10,103 bases of DNA from an uncultured Garciella sp. (GTDB lineage Bacteria > Bacillota > Clostridia > Eubacteriales > Garciellaceae). Location of the stretch: assembly GCA_900555725.1 (NCBI GenBank), contig USMD01000073.1:1-10103 (forward strand), in the 5' to 3' direction. Below the pieces are notes generated by a model that saw only the letters and a list, made by a program, of their open reading frames with translations, did not search any database and had not been told where the DNA came from. Below, one piece after another: positions 1-7,524 of the stretch. The stretch's first letter is position 1. Each line of letters begins with the position of its first letter. Both the position numbers and the translations under genes were made by a program.

Positions 1-54
1 GCATAGTAAAGACACCTATTCCTTAAATGAATTAGCATAATGAATAATTTATTA

Positions 55-83
55 TTGTTCTAAAAAAAATTTTATCATATAAT
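55..83 (+). promoter_or_regulatory. Candidate sigma-A promoter of mgtE and its leader
   Basis: A perfect -10 hexamer TATAAT lies at 78-83, with TTGTTC (3/6 to TTGACA) at 55-60 and a 17-nt spacer. Transcription would start near 90, giving a leader of about 145 nt before mgtE. The -10 sits inside a perfect inverted repeat, TATCAT-ATA-ATGATA (73-87), which could be an operator but may be chance in such AT-rich DNA. No other gene is seen in positions 1-122. Confidence 0.5.
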
Positions 84-122
84 GATAGTGTCATAAAAAT
101 AATATTCTAGGAGGTGAACCTT

Positions 123-215
123 ATGGATGATGGACCTTGTCATCTTATAAAAAAACAAGGATTTCCCCATTCATCCAGTCACCTGTATAAATCTAGAATG
201 GGGAATCCAAAATAA
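123..215 (+). CDS. Possible 30-aa leader peptide (uORF) upstream of mgtE
   Basis: An ATG at 123 is preceded by a full consensus Shine-Dalgarno AGGAGGTGA (109-117) with 5-nt spacing, stronger than most in the window. The frame runs 30 codons to TAA at 213-215, only 20 nt before the mgtE TTG start. The peptide begins MDDGPCHLIK and ends with Arg-Met-Gly-Asn-Pro-Lys; it has three prolines, several His and Lys, and no membrane segment. I do not recognise it. The ribosome binding site and position suggest a regulatory leader peptide rather than a functional protein: its 3' half runs through the strong stem at 159-208, and a ribosome ending at the stop codon would reach the mgtE binding site at 221-230. 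The alternative is that AGGAGGTGA belongs to an RNA structure and the frame is accidental. Confidence 0.45.
   Translation: MDDGPCHLIKKQGFPHSSSHLYKSRMGNPK
135..208 (+). promoter_or_regulatory. Structured mgtE leader RNA (two stem-loops)
   Basis: Stem 1 pairs CCTTGT (135-140) with ACAAGG (155-160). Stem 2 pairs GGATTTCCCCATT (159-171) with AATGGGGAATCC (197-208): 12 base pairs with one bulged T, enclosing 25 nt. The stems share G159-G160, so they compete at the base. CAAGG (156-160) can also pair with CCTTG at 234-238, which includes the mgtE TTG start codon, and GGGAA (201-205) can pair with TTCCC (231-235) just before that start. There is no U-tract after stem 2, so control of translation is more likely than termination. 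The M-box magnesium riboswitch signature is not visible. Confidence 0.45.
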
Positions 216-235
216 TCATTAAAGGAGGGGTTCCC

Positions 236-1567
236 TTGCACGAAATTTTAGAAATGATTGAAAATAAAGAATACAAAAGATTGCATAAAGAGCTTCAAAC
301 AAAGCAACCGGCAGATATAGCAGAAATTCTCCAGGATTTATCTGACAAAAATTTTCTGCTTGTTTTTAGATTATTGCCAAAGGATATGGCAGTAGATGTC
401 TTTTCCCTTATGGATTCTAACTATCAAGCAAAATTATCAGAATTTATTAATATTAATGAACTAAGGGAATTAGTCGATGAACTAAATTTTGACGACAAAA
501 TTGACTTTTTAGAAGAAATCCCTGCCCAATTAGTAAAAAGAATATTAAAAAACTCCCATGAACAGGAACGAAACCTCATTAATCAATTTTTAAATTATCC
601 AGAATACTCTGCTGGCAGTTTGATGACTATTGAATTTATTGATTTAAAAAAGGAGATGACTGCCAAAGATGCTATTGACCATATTAGAAAAACTGGTTTT
701 GAAAAGGAAACTATTTATACCTGCTACGTAATCAATGCTTCTAGGAAGCTCGAAGGAATTATTTCCTTAAAGGATATTATCTTATCAAAAGAAGATAAAA
801 AAATAGAAGACTTAATGGAAAAGGACTTTATCTCTATTACCACCACTGAGGATCAAGAGGAAGTTGCCGAAATTTTTAAAAAGTATGATCTCTTGGCAAT
901 TCCCGTTGTGGATTTAGAAAATAGACTAGTAGGTATTATCACCGTAGATGATATTATTGATGTGATTGAAGAGGAAAATACCGAAGACTTTCATAAAATG
1001 GCAGCCTTACAACCTGCTGAAAAAGAATATATGGATTCTAGTATATTTACTCTTACTAAACAAAGACTTCCCTGGTTAATGGTGTTAATGATCTCAGCTA
1101 CTTTTACTGGTGCCATCATTGAAAGCTTTGAAAGTGTATTATCTAAAGTAGCTGCTTTATCAGTGTTTATGCCTATGTTAATGGGTACAGGAGGAAATGC
1201 AGGATCCCAATCCTCTACTTTGATTATTAGAAGTATGGCTTTAGGGGATGTAAAACCTGGGAATATTTTAAAGGTAATCTGGAAGGAATTTAGGGTAAGT
1301 CTTATTGTAGGGATATCCCTTGCTATATTAAATTTCTTAAGGATTCTATTCTTTGAAAATTATAAAATATCTATTGCCTTTACAGTAAGCCTAACCATAT
1401 TTTTTACTGTAATTCTTGCAGAGGTAATTGGAGGCACTTTGCCAATTTTGGCAAAGGTATTAAGATTGGACCCAGCGATTATGGCAAGTCCTATGCTTTC
1501 TACTATTTTAGATGCACTAGTTCTTTTCACTTATTTTTCGATATCGAAAATGATATTGAATTTATAA
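236..1567 (+). CDS. mgtE: MgtE-family magnesium channel/transporter
   Basis: This is a Mg2+-selective inner-membrane channel of 443 aa, close to the usual length of about 450. From the N-terminus it has the helical MgtE_N superhelical domain (about residues 20-125, including PADIAEILQDL), two tandem CBS domains (about 130-255, including VVDLENRLVGIITVDDIIDV), a connecting helix, and a membrane domain from about residue 275 with five predicted helices. The family hallmark GTGGNAGSQSSTLIIRS is present, as is the pore-lining aspartate region in the last helix (STILDALVLF). In characterised members the cytosolic N and CBS domains bind Mg2+ and close the pore when Mg2+ is plentiful. The TTG start at 236 is supported by AAAGGAGGGG (221-230) with 5-nt spacing; the next ATG, at 254, is too far from it. 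It is a single gene with its own promoter, a uORF and a structured leader. The following operon is on the opposite strand. Confidence 0.96.
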   Translation: MHEILEMIENKEYKRLHKELQTKQPADIAEILQDLSDKNFLLVFRLLPKDMAVDVFSLMDSNYQAKLSEFININELRELVDELNFDDKIDFLEEIPAQLVKRILKNSHEQERNLINQFLNYPEYSAGSLMTIEFIDLKKEMTAKDAIDHIRKTGFEKETIYTCYVINASRKLEGIISLKDIILSKEDKKIEDLMEKDFISITTTEDQEEVAEIFKKYDLLAIPVVDLENRLVGIITVDDIIDVIEEENTEDFHKMAALQPAEKEYMDSSIFTLTKQRLPWLMVLMISATFTGAIIESFESVLSKVAALSVFMPMLMGTGGNAGSQSSTLIIRSMALGDVKPGNILKVIWKEFRVSLIVGISLAILNFLRILFFENYKISIAFTVSLTIFFTVILAEVIGGTLPILAKVLRLDPAIMASPMLSTILDALVLFTYFSISKMILNL

Positions 1568-1620
1568 AATATTACTTAATAAAAATACTCGCTCCTCTGG
1601 TTAACCCATTGTATTAGTTG

Positions 1621-1743
1621 ATTTAAGGGATAGATGTCTTCACTGCGCTGCTTAAGCAAATGCCTTCCTTTTTTATAATATCAAAATCAAAGTAAAAAGG
1701 GGAGCACTAAGTCGCCGATTCGTGAAACATCTATCCCTCAAAT
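1621..1743. repeat. Palindromic intergenic element, MITE-like or structured RNA
   Basis: The 299-nt gap between mgtE and the converging operon holds no gene. It does hold 17-nt terminal inverted arms, ATTTAAGGGATAGATGT (1621-1637) and ACATCTATCCCTCAAAT (1727-1743), matching at 16 of 17 positions; the odd pair is a U-G wobble in a - strand RNA. The pairing continues as TTCAC (1639-1643) with GTGAA (1722-1726). Inside are a perfect 10-bp palindrome TGCTTAAGCA (1649-1658) and a second hairpin between 1661-1673 and 1694-1706. I infer a short interspersed palindromic repeat, or an RNA that folds at the convergent ends. Nearby, CTACAT (1754-1759) and ATGTAG (1790-1795) form another small inverted repeat. 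No clear U-tract terminator is visible for either flanking gene. Confidence 0.5.
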
Positions 1744-1866
1744 ATAAAATTCTCTACATGAAAATAACTTCATTCATTGTGCTAGCTTAATGTAGGTTTG
1801 CATTGTGGAAAGGCTACTAAAGTTTGTTAGCGAAACGAAAGATCCATTGCATAATCACTTCTTTTT

Positions 1867-3792
1867 TCAATCAATAAAAATAATCTCTCCAATTCCTTCT
1901 ACTCCATACCCCCCCATTTTCAGTAGTTCCTCTTGAAATTCCTTGGAAGTAATGACTTTAATAAAGGCTTTGACCGTATCTAATTCAAGATATTCTTGGG
2001 GAATTAAAAAATCATAGTGTTCTTCTCCAATGGGGACAAAATCTAAACCCATAGACTTAGCTGCGGAGTATACTCCTACTCCCACATCTGCTGTATTGGA
2101 AGAAACTGCTGCTGCTACAGCCATATGGGTAGTCATCTCTCTATCATAGCCCATAATATTTTCTACATTAATTCCTTGTTTTTCTAGTTGATAGTCTACC
2201 AATATTCTAGTACCTGCACCTTTTTGCCTGTTGATAAAGACTACATCTTCTCTAGTAAGATCTTGAAACTCCTTAATGTTTTTAGGATTTCCCTTAGGTA
2301 TCATAAAGCCTTGGATTCTTTTTACCCCTCTAATCAATGCCATTTTTTCATTGGGCAAATATTTCTTTACATAAGGGATATTATAGATTCCTGTTTTAGA
2401 ATCTAATAAATGAATAGGTGCCATATGGGTTCCTCCCCTTTTGATGGCCATAATACCTCCCATACTTCCTACATGAGCAGAGGATAAAAAATGCCTATCA
2501 TCTGCTTTTTGCATATGGTTGGATATCATATCCATAATTAAATCATGGCTTCCGATAGATACTAAAGTATTTTCAATCTGCTCCATAGGTTTTAGCAAAG
2601 TAACTTTTACAGTCTCCCCTGCCTCTACTCCCTCACTATTTTGGGGAATAAGGAGTAACCCATCAGATCTTACTAAGGACATGGTGATTCCTGCTCCTCG
2701 ATTTAAGGAAGTAGCAATTAAACGATCTCCTACTTTTCCTAACTTGATTCTTACATACTCTCTATATTTTAAGGAAGAAACAATTCTTTTTGCCATTACA
2801 GCTTCTACTTCATTAATGCTTTCTTTCTTTCCACCTAAGAACTTATAAATCAAAGGTTTCACGAAGGTTTCAAAAACCAAATAAGCAGATACCGGATAAC
2901 CGGGAATTCCAATGACAGGTTTTTTCTCTATCATTCCTAAAATAGCCGGTTTCCCTGGTTTAGTAGCAATTCCATGGACCAAAATCTCTCCTAATTCTTC
3001 CACTAAACTGGAGGTATAGTCCTCACTCCCTGCAGATGAACCTGCATTGATAATAACTACATCATTTTCTCTTACAGCTTTTAACAGCGTTTCTTTTAAA
3101 AGCTCATAATCATCTGGTACAGGAGAAAGACGATGGGGCTCTCCCCCTAGCTCTTTTACCATTCCTTCAAAAATCCTAGAATTAGACTCTATAATATTGC
3201 CTTCTTGCATCTTCTCTCCTGGCTCAATCATTTCACTACCAGTGGGAATGATGGCTACCTTTGGCTTTTTAAATACTTCTAGATAGGTAACCCCTCCACT
3301 TAATATCGCTCCAATATCCATCGGTCTGATTTCATGATGGGAGGGAACAATCATTTCATTGGCTACAATATCTTCCCCAATAGGTCTTACATGTTGCCAA
3401 GGAGCGGCTGATTTAATAATTTGAACGGTATGATCATCTATAGGGACAACATCTTCAATCATAATCACCGCATTATAGGGATGTGCAATAGGATCCCCAG
3501 TATCAATGTATTTAAAATCTTCATCCAGCTTTAATCTCTTAGGATTGGTTTCAGTTGCTCCAAAGGTTTTTTGAGCTTCCACCACAATACCATCCATAGC
3601 TGAAGCATTATAATTAGGAGAAGAACACTTGGCAAATACTGCCTGACTAGTAATTCTCCCCAGGGAATCAATGACCTTTATTCTTTCAGAAAAATTCTCT
3701 TGTAAATTTTCATCTGCTTTGCCTAAAAATTTGTTTAATGCTTCTTCTACTTCCATATTAGAAAGATAGACATTTCTATCTGGTTTTTTCAA
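1867..3792 (-). CDS. moeA: MoeA-like molybdopterin molybdenumtransferase fused to a PBP-like domain
   Basis: This 641-aa protein has two parts. Residues 1 to about 405 are a full MoeA (insertion of molybdate or tungstate into adenylylated molybdopterin), with SPNYNASAMDG (58-68), TGDPIAHPYNAVIMIEDV (98-115), TGSEMI (184-189), NAGSSAG (249-255), HGIATKPGKPAILG (273-286) and GIPGYPVSA (295-303). Residues about 411-641 form a periplasmic-binding-protein-like domain (IGSHDLIMD, SSAHVGSMGGIMAIKRGG, QKGAGTRILVDYQLE), with no signal peptide. This architecture is known in archaea and anaerobic bacteria; the extra domain is presumed to bind an oxyanion or cofactor ligand in the cytosol. Compared with the upstream MoeA, several active-site motifs differ: GSE for GDE, ESN for DIN, NAGSS for SGGSS, GYP for GHP. 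It may therefore serve a different metal. It starts at TTG, with AGGGGG (3800-3805) 7 nt upstream, 17 nt after moeA. It is the last gene of the operon. Confidence 0.9.
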   Translation of the reverse strand: MKKPDRNVYLSNMEVEEALNKFLGKADENLQENFSERIKVIDSLGRITSQAVFAKCSSPNYNASAMDGIVVEAQKTFGATETNPKRLKLDEDFKYIDTGDPIAHPYNAVIMIEDVVPIDDHTVQIIKSAAPWQHVRPIGEDIVANEMIVPSHHEIRPMDIGAILSGGVTYLEVFKKPKVAIIPTGSEMIEPGEKMQEGNIIESNSRIFEGMVKELGGEPHRLSPVPDDYELLKETLLKAVRENDVVIINAGSSAGSEDYTSSLVEELGEILVHGIATKPGKPAILGMIEKKPVIGIPGYPVSAYLVFETFVKPLIYKFLGGKKESINEVEAVMAKRIVSSLKYREYVRIKLGKVGDRLIATSLNRGAGITMSLVRSDGLLLIPQNSEGVEAGETVKVTLLKPMEQIENTLVSIGSHDLIMDMISNHMQKADDRHFLSSAHVGSMGGIMAIKRGGTHMAPIHLLDSKTGIYNIPYVKKYLPNEKMALIRGVKRIQGFMIPKGNPKNIKEFQDLTREDVVFINRQKGAGTRILVDYQLEKQGINVENIMGYDREMTTHMAVAAAVSSNTADVGVGVYSAAKSMGLDFVPIGEEHYDFLIPQEYLELDTVKAFIKVITSKEFQEELLKMGGYGVEGIGEIIFID

Positions 3793-3809
3793 GTAAATTC
3801 CCCCTAACC

Positions 3810-5039
3810 TTATAATAGTGTCACAATTACTTTATCTCCTTTATTGACCCCTTCTTGATTTGTACCAATTTTTATAAATCCATCTGCCCGAGTCAGTGTA
3901 GAAATGGCTCCAGATTTTCCATAAACCGGCTTTACATATATACTTTCTCCTTTTTCTTTAATCTCTACCATTTGATAGGTTTCTTTGCCAGGAGCAGAAT
4001 GAATGTTTTCTAGACAAATGGCTTCTCTTTGTACTTCTTTTAATTTCTCCATAGATAGCATATTTTTTATTAAATGACCTACAAAAATCCTACAAACAAT
4101 CATCGCCGATACAGGATGCCCAGGAAGTCCAAAAACCGCCGTATCTTTTATTTTTCCTATAATGGTGGGCTTTCCAGGTTTGACAGCCACCCCATGGACA
4201 AATGCTCCTGGCTCTCCTAAAGAATCAATTACCTTTGCGGTCATATCCTTGAATCCTACCGAACTTCCTCCTGATAGTAATATAATATCATTATCCTCTA
4301 AGACGGATTCTAATCTATCCTTTAAGATATTATAACAATCTTTCACTAATAATCTTTTGGTTATCTGTCCTCCGAACTCTTCTATTAGGGCACCTAAACT
4401 ATAGGTATTGATGTCTCTGATTTGTCCTATAGCAATCTCTTCACTAGGAGATACAATTTCATCCCCGGTAGAAATAATCGCTACCTTGGGCCTTTGAAAA
4501 ACAGAAACTTTACTGATTCCCATAGCTGCCAAAGCTCCAATATCCTGGGGTCCTAATCTTCTCCCTTTTTCTAACATTAACTGCTCCTTTTTAAAATCCT
4601 CCCCTTGAACAATTCTATTTTCTCCTGGTGCCACTGGGTGATATACTGCAATAGTTTGCTCATCTAAATTTTCCACATGTTCAATCATAATGACTGCATC
4701 GGCTCCTTGGGGAATCATTCCTCCTGTAGGTACATAGACTGCTTGCCCACTCTTTATAGACTGCTTGGCTTCTTCTCCCATTTCTACATTACCGATTACA
4801 TCTAAAAAAACCGGAAGGCTTTCCGATACTCCAAAGGTATCCTTGGAACAGACAGCATACCCATCTACTGTAGATCGATTAAATTCCGGTATATCAAAGG
4901 GAGCATAGATATCTTCTCCTAAAATTCTTCCACCCGCATAGATTAAAGATACTTCTTCTGACTTTGCTTGTATATCTTTAAAATACTGATCTATCTTTTT
5001 CTTTGTCTCTTCTATGGTATCCACCTGTAATAACTTCAT
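3810..5039 (-). CDS. moeA: Molybdopterin molybdenumtransferase MoeA
   Basis: This cytosolic enzyme catalyses the last step of basic Moco/Wco synthesis: it hydrolyses adenylyl-molybdopterin and ligates molybdate (or tungstate) to the dithiolene. It is 409 aa, the normal MoeA length. Visible motifs in order are DIPEFNRSTVDGYAV (49-63), TGGMIPQGADAVIMIE (105-120), GPQDIGALAAMG (163-174), the MoCF-binding fold with RPKVAIISTGDEIV (183-196), GQIRDIN (205-211), SGGSSVG (256-262), HGVAVKPGKPT (282-292) and GLPGHPVSA (304-312), then the C-terminal beta-barrel domain IV. The catalytic acidic positions look intact, unlike the downstream paralogue. The ATG is preceded by AAAGGAAGG at suitable spacing. 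It lies 14 nt after tupC and 17 nt before the MoeA-PBP fusion, so it is clearly co-transcribed with the tungstate transporter. Confidence 0.95.
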   Translation of the reverse strand: MKLLQVDTIEETKKKIDQYFKDIQAKSEEVSLIYAGGRILGEDIYAPFDIPEFNRSTVDGYAVCSKDTFGVSESLPVFLDVIGNVEMGEEAKQSIKSGQAVYVPTGGMIPQGADAVIMIEHVENLDEQTIAVYHPVAPGENRIVQGEDFKKEQLMLEKGRRLGPQDIGALAAMGISKVSVFQRPKVAIISTGDEIVSPSEEIAIGQIRDINTYSLGALIEEFGGQITKRLLVKDCYNILKDRLESVLEDNDIILLSGGSSVGFKDMTAKVIDSLGEPGAFVHGVAVKPGKPTIIGKIKDTAVFGLPGHPVSAMIVCRIFVGHLIKNMLSMEKLKEVQREAICLENIHSAPGKETYQMVEIKEKGESIYVKPVYGKSGAISTLTRADGFIKIGTNQEGVNKGDKVIVTLL

Positions 5040-5053
5040 CGTTTCCTTCCTTT

Positions 5054-5767
5054 CTATGTAATGGATTCCTTTTGAATCAGATTTTTGGTAATCCTATTTT
5101 GTGGATGAAACATCACTTGTTTTACGTTTCCAGCCTCTATAATCTTTCCCTTATCCATCACCATTATTTCATCACATAATCTCTTTGCCTGTGCCAAGCT
5201 ATGGGTTACAATGACAATTGTGGTTTTATGGGACTGATTGATTTTTTTTATCATTTTCTCCATAACTACCATAGAATTGGGATCAATATTGGCAGTAGGT
5301 TCATCTAATAAAAGCAAAGATGGATAAAAGGAAATAGCTCTTGCTAATGCAACCTTTTGCCCTTCTCCTCCTGAAAGAGTATCGGCCCTTTGATCATTTA
5401 AATCTTCAATCCCCATTTCATGGAGCAAGGTGTTTACCCTATTTTTAATGTCTTTCTTCTTGTATTTTCTCACTTTCATAGGATAGGCAATATTATGAAA
5501 TACGTCTGTAGATAACAAATAAGGATGTTGAAAAACCACTGTAATATCTCGATAAATCTGATTAAAATCCTGGACTCCATCATAAAAAATATTACCTCGA
5601 GTTGGCTTTTCTAATCCACCCAAAATCTTGATTAAAGTACTTTTCCCTGCTCCATTGGCTCCTACAATCCCCATTATTTTTCCCTTGTGGATCTTATGGT
5701 TTCCAATATTTAAAACCTGCTTCTCACCATACTCTTTTGTCAAATTTTCAATGGATATTTGCATCAT
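5054..5767 (-). CDS. tupC: Tungstate ABC transporter ATP-binding protein TupC
   Basis: This is the cytosolic ATPase subunit (237 aa) driving tungstate import. All ABC motifs are present: Walker A GANGAGKST (36-44), Q-loop Gln80 in VVFQH, signature LSGGE (131-135), Walker B LLLLDEP (151-157) and the switch His189 in IVTHS. The length is that of a bare nucleotide-binding domain, so it lacks the C-terminal oxyanion-sensing (MOP/TOBE) extension typical of ModC. That fits the Tup family rather than Mod. The start overlaps the tupB stop as ATGA, which implies translational coupling; AAGGAG lies 8 nt upstream. A second ATG follows immediately, so the N-terminus could be one residue shorter. Assignment to tungstate rests on the neighbouring TupA and TupB. 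Confidence 0.9.
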   Translation of the reverse strand: MMQISIENLTKEYGEKQVLNIGNHKIHKGKIMGIVGANGAGKSTLIKILGGLEKPTRGNIFYDGVQDFNQIYRDITVVFQHPYLLSTDVFHNIAYPMKVRKYKKKDIKNRVNTLLHEMGIEDLNDQRADTLSGGEGQKVALARAISFYPSLLLLDEPTANIDPNSMVVMEKMIKKINQSHKTTIVIVTHSLAQAKRLCDEIMVMDKGKIIEAGNVKQVMFHPQNRITKNLIQKESIT

Positions 5768-6447
5768 AATTTCTCTCCTTGAAAGTGATATAAAATTCCA
5801 TTGACAATAAAGGAAATGAATAAAAGTACAATCCCAAGGGCAATGGCCATTTCATAATCCCCCATTCCTTGTAACATGGCAATCGATGTGGTCATTACCC
5901 TAGTATAACCTTTGATATTTCCTCCTACAATCATGACAGCTCCTACTTCTGATACTGCTCTCCCATATCCGGTAATAATAGCAATTAGAATAGGAACCCT
6001 AAGTTCTTTGATTAATAAGATCCCTCTCTGAAAATAATTAGCCCCTAGGGTCTTTCCCACGCGAATAATACGGTAACCATCTTCCTTGGTTCTATTATAA
6101 ACGATTCCCATAATAATAGGAATAATAAGAACAGTCTGGGCTATGATCATAGCAATAGGTGTGTAATTTAATTCTAAGTACCCTAGGGGACCTTTTCTAG
6201 AAAAAAGCATAAATACCACTAAACCTACCACCACAGGAGGTAGGCTCATCATAGTGTATAGTATTCTAATCGCTAATTTTTTTAAGGGAAATTCTATATT
6301 TCCTATTAAAAGCCCTAAAGGGACTGCCACTAAAGTAGACAGTCCCGTAGAACTAAAGGATACGATTAAAGATAAAAGTATAATCTTATATACTTCTGAA
6401 TCCAAAGATATTAATAAAGTGATAGCATTTTTAAAAATTTCTAACAT
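5764..6447 (-). CDS. tupB: Tungstate ABC transporter permease TupB
   Basis: This is the membrane subunit of the TupABC importer, 227 aa from the start chosen here. It has about five to six hydrophobic helices and the binding-protein-dependent permease (EAA) loop that contacts TupC: EDGYRIIRVGKTLGANYFQRG, then AVSEVGAVMIVGGN. The frame is open further upstream, to an ATG at 6531, which would give 255 aa and overlap tupA by 59 nt. The extra 28 residues are polar, overlap the tupA C-terminus and have no ribosome binding site. The ATG at 6447 gives the expected N-terminus (MLEIFKNAITLL, directly before the first helix) and lies 25 nt after the tupA stop, though its own ribosome binding site (GTGAG/GAAAAG) is weak. 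Coupling to tupA translation is likely. Its end overlaps tupC by 4 nt. Confidence 0.88.
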   Translation of the reverse strand: MLEIFKNAITLLISLDSEVYKIILLSLIVSFSSTGLSTLVAVPLGLLIGNIEFPLKKLAIRILYTMMSLPPVVVGLVVFMLFSRKGPLGYLELNYTPIAMIIAQTVLIIPIIMGIVYNRTKEDGYRIIRVGKTLGANYFQRGILLIKELRVPILIAIITGYGRAVSEVGAVMIVGGNIKGYTRVMTTSIAMLQGMGDYEMAIALGIVLLFISFIVNGILYHFQGEKL

Positions 6448-6472
6448 TCTTTTCAACTCACTTGATGTTTCA

Positions 6473-7384
6473 TTATTTTGCATTCGGAGTAAATAGTGGT
6501 TCCCCGTATTCTTCTTTCCCATATTCTCCAATTAATTCTTGAGTCTCATCAGATAATATCCAATCGATAAAATCTTGGGCTCCTTCTCCATTGATCTGAT
6601 CATTTTTCTCAGGATTTACAGCAATCACACCGTATTGATTAAATAGATTTTCATCTCCTTCTACTAATATTTGAAGATCTAAGTCGTCTTTCATAGAAAG
6701 ATAAGTTGCCCTATCGGAAAGGGTATATCCTTGCATTTCTTCTGCCATTTGAATCGTATCTCCCATTCCTTGCCCGGCTTCTTTATACCAATCTCCAGAA
6801 GGCTCAATGCCAGCTTGCTGCCAAAGAGCTAATTCTTTTTTATGGGTACCAGAATCATCAGCTCTGGATACAAAGGTAGCTTGACTTTCTGATATTTTTT
6901 TCAATGCAGCTATGACATCAGAAGGATTTTCTTTGATCCCTGCTGGATCTTCTTTAGGTCCAAGGATTACAAAGTCGTTATACATGACATCAAATCTTTC
7001 CAAACCATGCCCTTCTTCTACAAACTTTTCCTCATCCTTTTTTGCATGAACTAAAAGCACATCGGCTTCTCCATCTTCTCCATTTCTAAGGGCTTGTCCT
7101 GTTCCAACAGCTACTACTTTCACTTTAATCCCTGTTTTTTCTGTAAAATCTGGTAAAATCTCATCTAAAAGTCCACTATCTTGAGTACTAGTAGTCGTAG
7201 ATAAAATAATCTCCTTATCTTTTTCCTCTGACTGGGTTTCTTTCTCTTGTGCTGATTCTTCTGCTCCCTTTTCTTTTGTATCTGTTTGTGCTGAGTTGTC
7301 TTGGGTACAACCTGTCACTAATCCCAATAATAACATTAGGATTAATAAAATACTCAACAATCCCTTTTTCCTTAGTTTTTTCAT
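6473..7384 (-). CDS. tupA: Tungstate-binding lipoprotein TupA
   Basis: This is the extracellular substrate-binding protein of the tungstate ABC importer, 303 aa. The N-terminus is a lipoprotein signal: MKKLRKKG, a hydrophobic run, then lipobox LVTGC with Cys26 as the lipidation site. A low-complexity Gln/Glu/Lys/Ser tether follows (about 27-57). The mature domain carries the TupA hallmarks TTTSTQDSG (63-71) and VGTGQAL (93-99), then DVLLVHA, MYNDFVILGP, SRADDSGTHKKE (173-184) and GQGMGDT. The TTTSTQDSG and DDSGTH segments hold the conserved oxyanion-contact residues of the family. These motifs separate it from ModA (molybdate) and WtpA. The ATG is preceded by AGGAGG at about 8-10 nt. It is the first gene of the operon; the riboswitch and terminator upstream are on the same strand. 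Confidence 0.95.
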   Translation of the reverse strand: MKKLRKKGLLSILLILMLLLGLVTGCTQDNSAQTDTKEKGAEESAQEKETQSEEKDKEIILSTTTSTQDSGLLDEILPDFTEKTGIKVKVVAVGTGQALRNGEDGEADVLLVHAKKDEEKFVEEGHGLERFDVMYNDFVILGPKEDPAGIKENPSDVIAALKKISESQATFVSRADDSGTHKKELALWQQAGIEPSGDWYKEAGQGMGDTIQMAEEMQGYTLSDRATYLSMKDDLDLQILVEGDENLFNQYGVIAVNPEKNDQINGEGAQDFIDWILSDETQELIGEYGKEEYGEPLFTPNAK

Positions 7385-7524
7385 TTTTTAAACTCCTCCT
7401 TTTATTTCATATTAAATTATTTTTAAGCCTTTTTTATAACTTGGAAACAAGGACGATCCAATGGTTTCTAAAATTCAAATGAATTTTTGACTTTATCTAA
7501 ATTGAGAAGACTGTTTATTCCTAC

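Noticed and set aside
90..235. M-box (ykoK) magnesium riboswitch in front of mgtE
   Set aside because: It is the usual Firmicute solution, but I could not find its conserved segments, such as the GCUGCUGCCC-like and GAGGUGAAG-like elements in order. The roughly 145-nt leader is also largely accounted for by the uORF and two simple stems.
2188..2848. Two + strand open frames (2188-2406 and 2519-2848)
   Set aside because: Both are antisense to the well-supported MoeA-PBP fusion gene, and their peptides have no domain features.
6473..7384. ModA or WtpA (molybdate) instead of TupA
   Set aside because: TTTSTQDSG, VGTGQAL and SRADDSGTH are TupA-type signatures, and the associated ATPase lacks the regulatory extension usual in ModC.
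7249..7482. + strand hydrophobic open frame of 77 codons
   Set aside because: It is the complement of the tupA signal peptide and its upstream region; the Leu/Phe-rich content comes from the Lys/Glu-rich tether and AT-rich leader read on the other strand.
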